Origin: Anolis sagrei
Taxonomy: Eukaryota > Chordata > Lepidosauria > Squamata > Anolidae
Direction: 5' to 3'
Length of the DNA stretch: 64,000 bases
NCBI RefSeq assembly: GCF_037176765.1
Contig: NC_090026.1
Coordinates: 133,001,752 to 133,065,751 of the forward strand
Positions 30,267 to 41,454 of this stretch are shown here, in pieces. Position 1 is the stretch's first letter; each line of letters opens with the position of its first letter. Made by a program: the position numbers and the translations under genes. The notes below the pieces were generated by a model. The model had not been told where the DNA came from. It saw nothing but the letters and a program-made list of their open reading frames with translations, and ran no database searches.

Positions 30267-30850
30267 GTTACAAGTATGCCTGCCCTGTTTGACATAAGTC
30301 TGCCCGTGCAAAGCAGGTGAACATAGCATTGGCCAAAACATGCAGAATAATCACAGGATGTCTTAAACCTACACCTGTTGATAAACTCTACAAGCTAGCT
30401 GGCATTACCTCCCCCCCCCCCCCCGATGTGCAACAGGAAGTTGCTGCTAAATGGGAGAGAAATAAGGTTGAACCCTGTGAAAGCCACGCACTACATGGCT
30501 ACCAGCTTCCTCTCAGCAGACTCAAATCAAGGGAAAGCTTAATGAAAACGACCACTCCTCTTGGTGTCCCCCCAGCAAGAACAAGGGTATCCCTCTGGGC
30601 AGCTTGATTGGGAAATCCCAACTGGATGGCCCCCACGAGGGAGGGTCTTCCTCCAGGGGCAAACCAAGAATGGGGAACTTAGAAGTCCCTGAACAGACTC
30701 AGAAGTGGAGTGAGCAGAACAAAAGTCAAACTGGCAAAATGGCACGACCTTGTGTGACTGTGGAGCAGAACAGACAACTCCACATCTGTGTGCTTGTCCC
30801 CACAATGCCCTAATGCACAGAGGAGGAATTGTTGGAGGCTACAGAAAATG
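30267..30850 (+). mobile_element. Jockey/Ingi-like LINE, second subfamily, 3' end
   Basis: It reads YKYACPVW, VNIALAKTCRIITGCLKPTP, VDKLYKLAGI and ends with the CDCGAEQ..HLCACP knuckle. It is related to the LINE at 17687-19090 but clearly diverged. A C run (30411-30424) interrupts it. Confidence 0.7.
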
Positions 30851-30885
30851 TTGTTGCTCACAACCTCTGAGGATGCTTGCCCAAT

Positions 30886-31350
30886 TTACCTGTCCAAACA
30901 CATCTCCCCCTATGAACCATCACAGAGAGTAAGATCCTTCGGGGAGGCCCTGCTCTCCGTTCTGCCATTGTCACAGGTATGATTTGTGGGGATGAGAGAG
31001 AGGGCCTTCTCAGTTATGGCCCCTCGGCTATGGAATTCCCTTCCTGGTGAGATCAGGTCGGCCCCCTCCCTCCTGTCCTTTAGAAGGATGGTAAAAACTT
31101 GGCTGTGGGACCAAGCTTTCGGGACAGAACCATAGGAAAGATGACCAGGCCAATTAAATTTGATGCTGATGACTAGGACAGTTTTAAATTGCGTATTTTA
31201 ATATTGTGATAAATGTTTTAATGTTTATGTATGTATATATGAATTTGTGTGCCGACATTGAATGTTTGCCGTATATATGCTGTGCTCCGCCCTGAGTCCC
31301 CTTCAGAGTGAGAAGGGCGGAATATACATGTTTTAAATAAATAAATTCTG
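30886..31350 (+). mobile_element. L2 LINE, 3' end
   Basis: The + strand has the L2 C-terminal 'ggccttctcagttatggccc' (AFSVMAPRLWNSLP) region with frame breaks. A 3' UTR ('cgccctgagtccccttcaga') and an (aaat)n tail follow. It stands between two overlapping pieces of the jockey/Ingi-like LINE. Confidence 0.7.
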
Positions 31351-31424
31351 GCCATGCAAGCCTTTGACAATACAAAGAGGTGTGTGTTTGGGGGGGGGGG
31401 GGGGGAGAGAAACAAAAAGAAGAA

Positions 31425-31790
31425 GCAGCGTGTCACCACGAGGGAGGGTCTTCCTCCAGGGGCAAACCAAGAATGGGCAACTTGGAAGTCCCTGAACAGA
31501 CTCAGAAGCAGAGTGAGCAGATCAAAAGACAACCTGGCCAAATGGCATGACCTACAAGAATCCCACACGTTGTGTGACTGTGGAGCAGAACAGACAACTC
31601 TGTATGCTTGTCCACTATGCCCTGCCTCATGCACAGAGGAGGAATTTTTGGAGGCTATGGACAATGCCATTGCTGTTGTCCGTTTTTGGTCAAAAGATAT
31701 TTACCCACCTGTGCGCCTTCTATTTTTATCAAAATTTTGTACTAATTTATGCAATGCTTTTGATATGAAATAAATAAATAAATGGGAAAA
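31425..31790 (+). mobile_element. Jockey/Ingi-like LINE, 3' end, overlapping the copy at 30267
   Basis: From 'cacgagggagggtcttcctc' it repeats the sequence of 30635-30830 and carries on to the true C-terminus (LCDCGAEQTTLYACPLCPAS, FLEAMDNAIAVVRFWSKDI) and an (aata)n tail. Because the two pieces overlap, they are two copies or a duplication, not one split element. A G run (31389-31405) lies just before it. Confidence 0.7.
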
Positions 31791-32339
31791 TTGTGTTTCG
31801 TTTTCTTTTTAACAGAAAAAGACACCCAAGACCCTCCAATCTGTGTGGTTCTTCAGTCGTAAAAGCTTGTTGAACTCCTTACTGGTCCACTTCCTTGTAT
31901 GGCCACCCTGACCTCATCTCACACATTATAGATTTTGGAACAAGGAGATACATCTCTTGGTCAATAAGCTTTAGATACCTTGGTTTTTCTGTGAGCCGGG
32001 GAGATCTTGACTGAGCTTTTCTTCTCTTCCACTATTTCACACAACCATCCACTCCGTCCTTCTTCTCCTTCTCTTCCTGCTCTCTCTCTCTTTCTCTTTC
32101 TCTCTCTCTCTTTATCTATCGCAAAGTTTACTGAGTGTGGGGCTGCTTTTATTGTTCCTTCTTGGCATCCAAAGCAAGTTTCACTTTACGCAGCCGTCAA
32201 AACCAAAAGTCCATTATGCGCAGGAAATTAAAGGTTAGTTCAAGATTCATATGAGAGGCTAGATAAATATTTGGATTATCGGTAGTGTAAGGCTCCAACA
32301 TCAAGAGTCCAGTGCTTGGATCTGGTTCCTCAAATCAGA
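31791..32339. other. No gene; CT-rich microsatellite
   Basis: A (CT)n-rich tract lies at 32075-32112. Nothing else is recognised. Confidence 0.45.
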
Positions 32340-34240
32340 TTATGGAGAGGTGAGGGCGACCACTTGCATCCTGGACCCCCCCCCCCCCGCCCATCCTGGC
32401 TAATAAAAGAGGGAGTGCAACCCAGTGGGTGGAGGTGGTGGTTAATGCCTCCTTACAAGAAGGCAAGATTCCAGCAGACCCAAAGGAGGCCATCATAAAA
32501 CAACCTCAGCAAGATGGAGTGGATGAAGGATTAGAAGACATCCAACTTCAAATTGGGAAACAAGTCGTTCAGGAATACCTGGCCGCTCTAAATGAGTTCA
32601 AGTCCCCTTTCAGGGCCAGATCAACTCCACCCCAGAGTATTGAAGGAACTAGTGGAAGTCATTTCGGAACCATTGGCAACCATCTTTGAGAGTTCTTGGA
32701 GAACGGGAGAAGTTCCAGCAGATTGGAGGAGGGCCAATGTGGTCCCAATCTTCAAGAAGGGAAAAAAGGACGACCCAAACAACTACCGTCCGGTCAGCCT
32801 CACGTCGATACCGGGCAAGATTCTGGAAAAGATTGTTAAGGAAGCGGTCTGCAAGCACTTAGAAACAAATGCGGTCATCACTAATAGTCAACATGGATTT
32901 ATCAAAAACAAGTCATGCCAGACTCATCTGATCCCCATGACCTTCTGGCAAGGAAACGAGTCCAATGTGGGCTAGGCAAAAACTACGGTGAGGTGGATCT
33001 GGAATTGGTTAAATGGACGAACCCAGAGGGTGATTCTCACGAATGCTTCCTCTTCATCCTGGAAAGAAGTGACAAGTGGAGTGCCACAAGCAGGGTTCCG
33101 TCCTGGGCCCGGTCCTGTTCAACATCTTTATTAATGACTTAGATGAAGGGCTAGAAGGCAGGATCATCAAGTTTGCAGACGACACCAAATTGGGAGGGAG
33201 AGCCAAGACTCCAGAGGACAGGAGCAGGATTCAAAGGGATCTTGACAGATTAGAGAGATGATTGGCCAAAACTAACACAATGAAGTTCAACAGGGACAAA
33301 TGCAAGATACTCCACTTTGGCAGGAAAAACGAAATGCAAAGATACAGAATGGGGGACGATGAGGCCTGGCTTGAGAGCAGGACATGTGAAAAGATCTTGG
33401 AGACCTCATGGACAACAAGTTAAACATAAGCCAGGAATGTGATGTTGGCCTGCATCAAGAGGAGCCTAGTGTCTAGATCCAGGGAAGTCATACTCCCCAT
33501 GCTCTATTCCGCTTTGATTAGACCACACCTGGAATCTTGTGTCCAATTCTGGGCACCACAATTCAAGAGAGTTGTTGACAAGCTGGAATCTGTCCAGGGA
33601 AGGTGACTAAAATGATCAAGGGTCTGGAGAACAAGCCCTATGAGGAGCGGCTCAAGGAGCTGGGCATGTTTAGCCTGAAGAAGAGAAGGCTGAGAGGAGA
33701 TATGAGAGCCATGTATAAATATGTGAGAGGAAGCCACAGGGAGGAGGGAGAGAACTTGTTTTCTGCTTCCCTGGAGACTAGGACGCAATGGAGCCATGGC
33801 TTCAAACTACAAGAAAGGAGATTTCATCTGAACATTAGGAAGAACTTCCTGACTGTGGAGCCGTTCAGCAGTGGAACTCTCTGCCCCGGAGTGTTGTGGA
33901 GGCTCCTTCTTTGGAAGCTTTGAAACAGAGGCTGGACGGCCATCTGTCAGGGGTGATTTGAATGCAATATTCCTGCTTCTTGGCAGAATGTGGCTGGACT
34001 GGATTATGGTCCATGAGGTCTCTTCCAACTCTTGATTCTATGATTCTATGACTGTCGAAAAAGCCCATCACTGGACCCTACTCAATTGAACAGCTTTCAG
34101 CCAGTTGCCAATCTCCCCTTTTTGGGCAAAGTCCTGGAACTTGTGATCACCTCACAACTCCAGTTGTTCTTGGAAGACACTGATTATCTGGATCCGTCAT
34201 AGTCCAGCTGGGACATGAAACTGAAACAGCCTCTGAGGCT
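32340..34240 (+). mobile_element. L2 LINE split by a CR1
   Basis: The left part (32340-32502) encodes PSWLIKEG.. and VVVNASLQEGKIPADPKEAI. The right part (34062-34240) resumes at the next L2 residues (KKPITGP.., FGQSPGT-type frames) with 'tttttgggcaaagtcctgg'. The two parts abut in L2 order, so CR1 went into an existing L2. Confidence 0.7.
32503..34058 (+). mobile_element. CR1 LINE, RT and 3' end
   Basis: It carries [69 protein letters not shown] and the C-terminal [20 protein letters not shown]. It ends in the 'attctatgattctatg' tail. Several frame changes break the ORF, so it is old. This is the longest CR1 in the window. Confidence 0.88.
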
Positions 34241-34539
34241 GAGAGAGTGTGACTTGCCCAGGGTCAGCAGTGGGCTTCCATGGCTGAGCAGGGATCTGAA
34301 CTCTGGTTTCCAGACCACTCACAATGGCTCCTGGTTCCTTATCCACCACCAAGACCCTACACTTGGAAGGCCATAATAACTGGACAACGAGGGATCACCT
34401 AAGTAAGTAGCGTTCCTTATCAGAGGTATAATCAGCCTGGTGACAGAGAGGAATGGAAAGCAGGTCACACACTCTCATCCTCAGGGACCCCATGAAAAGT
34501 TCCTCTTGGGGTTACCATAAGGTAGGGGGCACCCTTAAC

Positions 34540-35345
34540 ACTTACTTACTTACTTACTTAGACGATCCTCGTAGTCTGAAGATGATGGTCCTCCAAGTTC
34601 AGTGTTCTGGGGGTGGGTTTGTAGGTGGCTGTGGAGCCATATTCTTGCTCTGCATCTTCTCCCACAGTGAGGGCATTGGTTTCCAAGTGGGAAGCGGTCT
34701 CGGTCGGGGTTGGCTTGACGCGCCTTCCTCTTGGCACATTTCTCTCTTTCGCCCTCCATTCATGCCTCTTCAAATTCTGCAGCACTGCTGGTCACAGCTG
34801 ACCTCCTACTGGAGCGCTCAAGGGCCAGGGTGTCCCAGTTCTCAGTGTCTATGCCAGAGTTTTTAAGGTTGGCTTTGAGCCCATCTTTCAATCTCTTTTC
34901 CTGTCCACCAACATTCCTTTTTCCATTCTTGAGTTCGGAGTAGAGCAACTGCTTTGGGAGACAGTGGTTGGGCATCCGGACAACGTGGTCGGTCCAGCAG
35001 AGTTGATGGTGGAGGACTATTGCTTCAATGCTGGTGGTCTTTGCTTCTTCTTCCAGCACGCTGACGTTTGTCCACCTCTCTTCCCAAGAGATTTGCAGGA
35101 TTTTCCAGAGGTAGCGCTGATGGAATTGTTCCAGGAGTTGCATGTGACGTCTGTAGACAGTCCACGTCTCGCAGGCATAGAGCAGGGTTGGGAGGGGAAT
35201 AGCTTTATAGGCAAGCACCTTGGTATCCCTACTGATGTCCCGGTCCTCAAACACTCTCTGCTTCATTTGGAAAAAAGCTGCACTCGCAGAGCTCAGTTGG
35301 TGTTGTATTTCGGTGTTGATGTTGACTTTGGTGGAGAGGTGTTAC
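34540..35345 (-). mobile_element. RTE-like LINE 3' end with C-terminal zinc finger
   Basis: The minus strand encodes YKAIPLPTLLYACETWTVYR, LHHQLCWTDHVVRMPNHCLP, KNGKRNVGGQEKRLKDGLKA and farther on CPHCGRRCRARIWLHSHLQT. The (taag)n tail is at 34540-34560. It is the same family as 28155-28865, and fuller. A tiny 3' end of this family is also at 34381-34410. Confidence 0.78.
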
Positions 35346-36030
35346 ACCATTAAGCTGTATCGCTTAAACCCTTGACACACAGCAAGAATAACAGTTTTGT
35401 TTCAAGAGTGCATTGCTGGCCAAAGAAGAGGTTGCTACAGAAAGAAGAAGCCTGAGGATGGGCTCTTTTCCGTCCCAAAACAGCTGGCCTCAAATGATGT
35501 GGAGAAGGGACTCATCTGGGGGAAGGCTTCAGAGGAAAGGAGGACCTCTCTCCCAAAAACCTGTGACTCATCAGCAAAGGCGGCATCTCCAGGCTTGTCC
35601 ACACTTGGTTGTTTCCTCCCATGTTCCTGGTTGTGCTGAATGGGATTTTGCAACAAAAACGGCTCCATCCCAGGCAGATCGTTGTAATTCTTTTTCCTAG
35701 ATCAGAGTCAACATAAAGCTTTCTTTCCCTAAAATGACTAAGACATTAAACAAAGACAAGGTGTTTGCACAGCACTGTGCTCTTTGTCTCATTTTGATAG
35801 GCTGGGAAGTGGCCAGAGATTGGCTTCCTTGGAAGCAGTGATTCTTTTTCTCTGAAAACCGTCACACCTTTTGCAAACTCTGGGGACCTGGTATATTATT
35901 ATTATTATTATTATTTAAACACAAAAGAAAAACAGTGATATATATTAACAAACAAAGCGCACAACATACAAAAATAGCGGCACACATAGTAGACCACACA
36001 TTCCCTCCAGTCATGCATCCACCATCATGG
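35346..36030. other. Low-repeat stretch, nothing recognised
   Basis: An (att)n microsatellite lies at about 35896-35916. No convincing exon was found on either strand. Confidence 0.4.
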
Positions 36031-36105
36031 ACTTAGAATCATAGAATCAAAGAGTTGGAAGAGACCTCCTGGGCCATCCAGTCCAACCCCATTCTGCCAA
36101 GAAGC
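36031..36105 (-). mobile_element. CR1 3' tail, 75 bp
   Basis: Only the extreme 3' end of CR1 ('agaatcatagaatcaaagag' to 'attctgccaagaagca') is present, an example of extreme 5' truncation. The next 130 bases hold nothing recognised. Confidence 0.8.
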
Positions 36106-36236
36106 ATGGAAGAATTGGCTGGCAGATAACTATAGTCTGGAAGAGAGTGTGGATAAACTTTTGTGTGTTTTGTTTGCTAGGGGAGTCATTTTTGCACATG
36201 CGCTGTAGCATCTTTTTTGCTTTTTTGAGTTTTTTG

Positions 36237-37460
36237 GATCACTCACAGTCTGGCTTTAAGCCTGGGCACAGTACCGCAACGGCTTTGGTCGCCTTGGTGG
36301 ATGACCTCCGCAGGGAACTGGACAGGGGAGTGTGACCCTGCTGGTTCTCTTGGACATCTCAGCGGCTTTCGATACCATCGACCATGGTATCCTGCTGGGG
36401 AGACTCACTGGGATAGGACTCGGGATCATGGTTCTTCTGTGGCTCCGGTCCTTCCTGGAGGGCCGTTCCCAGTCGGTGAAGCTGGGGGACTCCTGCTCAG
36501 ACCCCTGGCCTTTGACCTGTGGGGTCCTGCAAGGTTCTATTCTGTCCCCCATGCTATTTAACATCTACATGAAACCGCTGGGAGAGGTCATCCAGAGTTT
36601 TGGAGTATGGTGCCATCTCTAAACATATGACACCCAACTCCACTACTCTTTTCCACCTAACTCCAAGGAAGCCCCGAGGATACTGGACCAGTTCCTGACT
36701 GCTGTGATGATCTAGATGAGGAGGAACAAGCTGAGGATCAATCCTGACAAGACAGAGGTCCTCCAGGTCAGTCGCTCATCTCACTGGGGTATTGAGTGGC
36801 TACCTGTGCTGGATGGGGTTACACTCCCCCTGAAATCACAGGTTCGCAGTTTAGAGGTCCTCCTGGATTCGGCACTGATGCTTGATGCGCAGGTGTCAGC
36901 AGTGGCCAGGAGGGCGTTCGCGCAATTATAACACGTGCGCCAACTGCGGCCTTACCTCGTGAAGTCTGACTTGACCATGGTGGTCCATGCCCTAGTTACC
37001 TCTAGACTGGATTACTGTAATGCTCTCTACATGGGGCTACCCTTGAAGATGGCCTGGAAATTACAACTTGTCCAACGTTCGGCAGCCAGATTAATAACTG
37101 GGGCGACTGGGTCAACCCCCGGTTTAAGGAGCTCTATTGGCTGCCGTTTATCTTCCGGTCCCAATTCAAGGTGCAGGTTATCACCTACAAAGCCCTAAAC
37201 GGTTTGGGACCCACCTATCTTCGTGACTGTATCTCCCTCCATGAACCATCTCGGGCTCTTCGATCTTCTGGGGAGGCCCTTCTTTTACCCCTGCCAGTCT
37301 CACAAGCTTGCCTTGTAAGCACAAGGGAGAGAGCTTTTTCCTCAGTGGCTCCCCGACTGGAACTCACAACCTGGAGACATTAGGAAAGCCTCTACCCTAG
37401 ACACTTTAAAAAAGAACCTTAAAACCTGGCTCTTCCGTTGCGCCTTTGGTGAATAGGTAC
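36237..37460 (+). mobile_element. L2 LINE, RT to C-terminus
   Basis: It reads SGFKPGHSTATALVALVDDL, LVLLDISAAFDTIDHGILLG, CGVLQGSILSPMLFNIYMKP and LVTSRLDYCNALYMGLPLKM in several frames. The usual YADD is replaced by sequence with a stop (near 36620). It is an older copy than the one at 21083. Confidence 0.85.
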
Positions 37461-37625
37461 TCAATCCCACATTATCCCTCATGTGCAATGTTCTATCACT
37501 GAGTATACATTCCTCCTTGTGGGAAAGCTTGTTTCCACAACTCCCACCATAATGAGCCCTCCTCCACGCACAATCTGTTTCTCTTTTATCTCACTGAGCT
37601 TTTTAACTAGTTTTAATTAATTCTT

Positions 37626-38678
37626 CTTTTAATCGACAAGACAGAGGTCCTCCTGGTCGATCGTAAACCTGACCAGGGTATAGGGTGGCAACCTGTGTTG
37701 GACGGGGTCACACTCCCCCTGAAGCCACAGGTCCGCAGTTTGGGAGTCCTCCTGGACTCACCGCTCACGCTTGAGGCTCAGGCGTCGGCGGTGTCTGGGA
37801 GGGCTTTCGCACAATTGAGACTCGTCCACCAACTGCGACCGTACCTCGCAAAGGCGGATCTAGCCGGGGTGGTCCATGCCTTGGTCACCTCCAGATTGGA
37901 CTACTGCAATGCGCTCTATGTGGGACTGCCCTTGAAGACGGCTCGGAAGCTCCAACTGGTCCAACGATCAGCAGCCAGGATGCTAACAGGGGCCCCTTGC
38001 AGAGAGAGGTCAGCCCTCCTGTTCAAGGAGCTCCACTGGCTGCCGTTTATATTCCAAGCCCAATTTAAGGTGCAGGTGCTTACCTACAAAGCCCTGAATG
38101 GTTTGGGACCACCCTACCTGCGTGACCGCATCTCCATCTACGAACCCACACGTTCACTTCGGTCATCTGGAGAGGTCCTGCTCGTGATCCCGCCTGCGTC
38201 GCAAGCACATTTGGTGGGGACACGAGACAGGGCCTTTTCTGTGGTGGCCCCCCGTCTCTGGAACACCCTCCCCAAAGACCTTAGACAGGCCCCTACATTG
38301 GCAGTTTTCAGAAAGAACCTGAAGGCCTGGCTTTTCCGATGCGTCTTACCAGAGTAGGAAATCTCCAACACCAAGTCCCATAAGCACTTTACCAGAACCA
38401 ATGACTGCTGCACATCGCACATCACACTTGTCCTGGAAGCCTCATATACACCTCCTGTCACATCAGCACTTTTAATTCTTGTACCCATTACTCTGGCCCG
38501 GCCCAGTTTTATTGTGTTTTTAGTGTACTGCTTTTGGCCTGTTGTTACTTTGCTTATTTTGTTTTAATCGTTTGATTTCCTTAGATTGTATTGTTATGTT
38601 GTTGTGAGGCCACGGCCTGTGTAAGCCGCATCAAATCCTTCGGGAGATGCTAGCGGGGTACAAATAAAATTTAATAAT

Positions 38679-38700
<22 letters not shown>
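37626..38700 (+). mobile_element. L2 LINE, 3' half
   Basis: A frame open from 37641 to 38357 encodes VLLDSPLTLEAQASAVSGRA, LVTSRLDYCNALYVGLPLKT and AFSVVAPRLWNTLPKDLRQA. The 3' UTR ends in 'ggggtacaaataaaattt' and (atc)n. 186 bases of sequence without clear identity separate it from the preceding L2. Confidence 0.85.
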
Positions 38701-38710
<10 letters not shown>

Positions 38711-38772
38711 CATGTGATCTGCCCATTGTCACTGCGTTTGTGTTTGTTGTAATTTGATATTGTTGTATATTC

Positions 38773-39287
38773 TAGGGCTGGGCGGTTTCGTTTCGTTAAT
38801 TCATAATTCGTTAAAAATTCGTTATTTTTTTGTTAACGAAGCGATAACGAATCATTCTGGAGCAACTTAAAAACGAAACGAATTTTTCAATTCGTTTCAT
38901 AAATGCTTCGTATTTCGTTATGTATTCGTTTCGTTATTGGTTTGAGGTCATTTCGTTATTATTTCCGCATGTCTGGGGCAAGTTTTATAGTTGTTTTTTG
39001 TTTAATTAGTGAAAAAAAAATTATAATATCACACCAACAGTCAACAACAGAGGGAGAGGGAAGCTTCAGAAGATTTTTAGCGCATTGCGCGATCGCGGCC
39101 GCCATTAACGAATTGATTCGTTATTGTTTCGTTATTGTTTTGTAATTTTTTTACCATTTACGAAATTTCGTACATATCGAACTTTTTTTAAGGAAAATTT
39201 CGGAATTCTTTTAAATATCGAAACGCAAAAAACCCCAAAAAACAAATCGATTTTAGAAACAAATTTTTCCGTTGTTACCCAGGCCTA
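38773..39287 (-). mobile_element. TTCGTT-rich hAT miniature element, copy 1
   Basis: It runs from 'tagggctgggcgg' to 'tacccaggcctag', minus one base, so the ends are near-perfect inverted repeats (TAGGGCTGGG/CCCAGGCCTA). The 8 bases 'gtatattc' flank it exactly (38765-38772, 39288-39295). It is full of 'ttcgtt' and 'aacgaa' units, with no ORF. Copies 2 and 3 are at 50060 and 56262. Confidence 0.9.
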
Positions 39288-39324
39288 GTATATTCATATG
39301 TTCTTTGTAATTATGATGTTGTTT

Positions 39325-39527
39325 ATTGTCGCAGGCTTTCATGGCTGGAATCACTAGGTTCTTGTGGGTTTTTTCGGGCTATAGAGCCATGTTCTAGAGG
39401 CATTTCTCCTGACGTTTCGCCTGCATCTATGGCAAGCATCCTCAGAGGTTGTGAGGTCTGTGAGGCGAAACGTCAGGAGAAATGCCTCTAGAACATGGCT
39501 CTATAGCCCGAAAAAACCCACAAGAAC
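39325..39527 (+). mobile_element. Foldback element
   Basis: It starts 'attgtcgcaggctttcatgg' and ends 'aaaacccacaagaac', with arms of about 80 bases. The left flank 'ttatgatgttgttt' matches the right flank 'ttatgttgttt' with a 3-base gap. Confidence 0.8.
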
Positions 39528-39662
39528 TTATGTTGTTTATTGTTTATTGTTTGCATTTTTGGTTTGCGTTCAGTCGTTCTTTATTGTAATTGTTGTTCTG
39601 GCTTGGCCCCATGTAAGCTGCTCCAAGTCCCCATCGGGGAGATGGGGCGGGGTACAAATAAA

Positions 39663-39707
<45 letters not shown>

Positions 39708-39979
39708 GTGTTTTTCAGTGTGTTTATGAGTGATGGTCACTTGTGGGCATGATAGGTGTCTTGTGTCCAAATTTGGTGTCAATTGATCCAGTAGTTTTTG
39801 AGTTCTGTCAATCCCAAAAACGAACATTACATTTTTATTGATACAGATATAGATGTGGCAGCCAAGAGCAAAAAGTGCAATTTTAATCTCTAGACCAAAA
39901 TCTCTTTCTTTCTCTCTTCCATGCCACTGGGAAGTTCTCCTTTCCATCTGGCCCTTTTGGGGGAGACGTCAGAGGGTGC

Positions 39980-40150
39980 CTGTGGAGTGGAGGGTGCCGG
40001 AGAAGAGAAGGGACCCCCAGAGAAGGAGAGACGTCGGGAGGCCAGGGGTCAAAGCGCTGGGAGCGGCACCTGCGGAAATACAAGGGGAAAGGAAGGTCAT
40101 ATGTGTAGCTTTCGCTCTGGAATTCCTCACCATTAAGCCTCTCCCAATTT
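39980..40150 (+). repeat. Segment shared with 17270-17400
   Basis: 'gagaagagaaggga', 'agagaaggagagacgtcgg' and 'gctgggagcggcacctgcgg' recur in order in both places. The family is unknown. It lies just 5' of a CR1 copy here, but not at 17 kb. Confidence 0.5.
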
Positions 40151-40261
40151 TTCACTTTCCTTTCGAACACAGAGCAGAGCGATGGAAGCCCGGCTCCTCT
40201 GAGAGCCCTGAGGAACACCTTTCAGATGGACATTCACTTTGTGTTGCTGGACTGCCATTGC

Positions 40262-41254
40262 CCAGGGATCCGTCCTGGGCCCGGTCCTGTTCAACATCTT
40301 TATTAATGACTGAGATGAAGGGCTAGAAGGCAGGATCATCAAGTTTGCAGACGACACCAAGTTGGGAGGGAGAGCCAAGACTCCAGAGGACAGGAGCAGA
40401 ATTCAAAACAATCTTGACAGATTAGAGAGATGGGCCAAAACTAACAAAATGAAGTTCAACAGTGACAAATGCAAGATACTCCACTTTGGCAGAAAAAATG
40501 AAATGCAAAGATACAGAATGGGGGACAATGCCTGGCTCGAAGAGCAGTACATGTGAAAAAGATCTTGGAGTCCTCGTGGACAACAAGTTAAACATGAGCC
40601 AACAATGTGATGTGGCAGCAAAAAAAGCCAATGGGATTTTGGCCTGCATCAAGAGGAGCCTAGTGTCTAGATCTAAGGAAGTCATGTTCCCCATGCTCTA
40701 TTCTGCTTTGGTTAGACCACATCTGGAATATTGTGTCCAATTCTGGGCACCACAATTCAAGAGAGATCTTGACAAGCTGGAATGTGTCCAGAGGAGGGCG
40801 ACTAAAATGATCAAGGATCTGGAGAACAAGCCCTATGAGGAGCGGCTTAGGGAGCTGGGCATGTTTAGCCTGAAGAAGAGAAGGCTGAGAGGGAATATGA
40901 TAGCCATGTATAAATATGTGAGAGGAAGCCACAGGGAGGAGGATGGAGCAAGCTTGTTTTCTGCTTCCTTGGAGACTAGGGCGCAATGGAGCAATGGCTT
41001 CAAACTACAAGAGAGGAGATTCCATCTGAACATGAGGAAGAACTTCCTGACTGTGAGAGCCGTTCAGCAGTGGAACTCTCTGCCCCGGAGTGTGTTGGAG
41101 GCTCCTTCTTTGGAAGCTTTTAAGCAGAGGCTGGATGGCCATTTGTCAGGGGTGATTTGAATGCCATATTCCTGCTTCTTGGCAGAAAGGGGTTGGACTG
41201 GATGGCCCAGGAGGTCTCTTCCAACTCTTTGATTCTATGATTCTATGATTCTAG
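40262..41254 (+). mobile_element. CR1 LINE, 3' third
   Basis: It starts in the RT catalytic region ([33 protein letters not shown]) and then has a nearly open C-terminal frame from 40462 to 41160. It ends in a triple 'attctatg' tail. Better kept than most CR1 copies here. Confidence 0.9.
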
Positions 41255-41454
41255 ATGCAGCCAATGCAGATCCGTGTCACCTGACTTGGATCCCAGGCAG
41301 GGGAGAGACCGTGTATTAAATAACTATTGGGCAGACAGAAAAAGAGGTGAATAGACAGGCAGACAAATTGATAGATAAATGGATAGGCAGCCCACCAATC
41401 TAAACTGGCTGGGCAGTCCCTCTCGAGTCATAGGGAGCTTTGACTTATTTATTG
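41255..41454. other. No recognised element
   Basis: 'agatagataaatggataggc'-type short repeats only. Confidence 0.4.

Larger units (their letters stand above)
38708..39708 (+). mobile_element. L2-type 3' UTR hosting a hAT and a foldback element
   Basis: Pieces 38708-38772, 39296-39324 and 39528-39708 together read as one L2-type 3' UTR ending 'gatggggcggggtacaaata' and (att)n. A hAT (38773-39287) and a foldback element (39325-39527) divide it. Confidence 0.6.
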
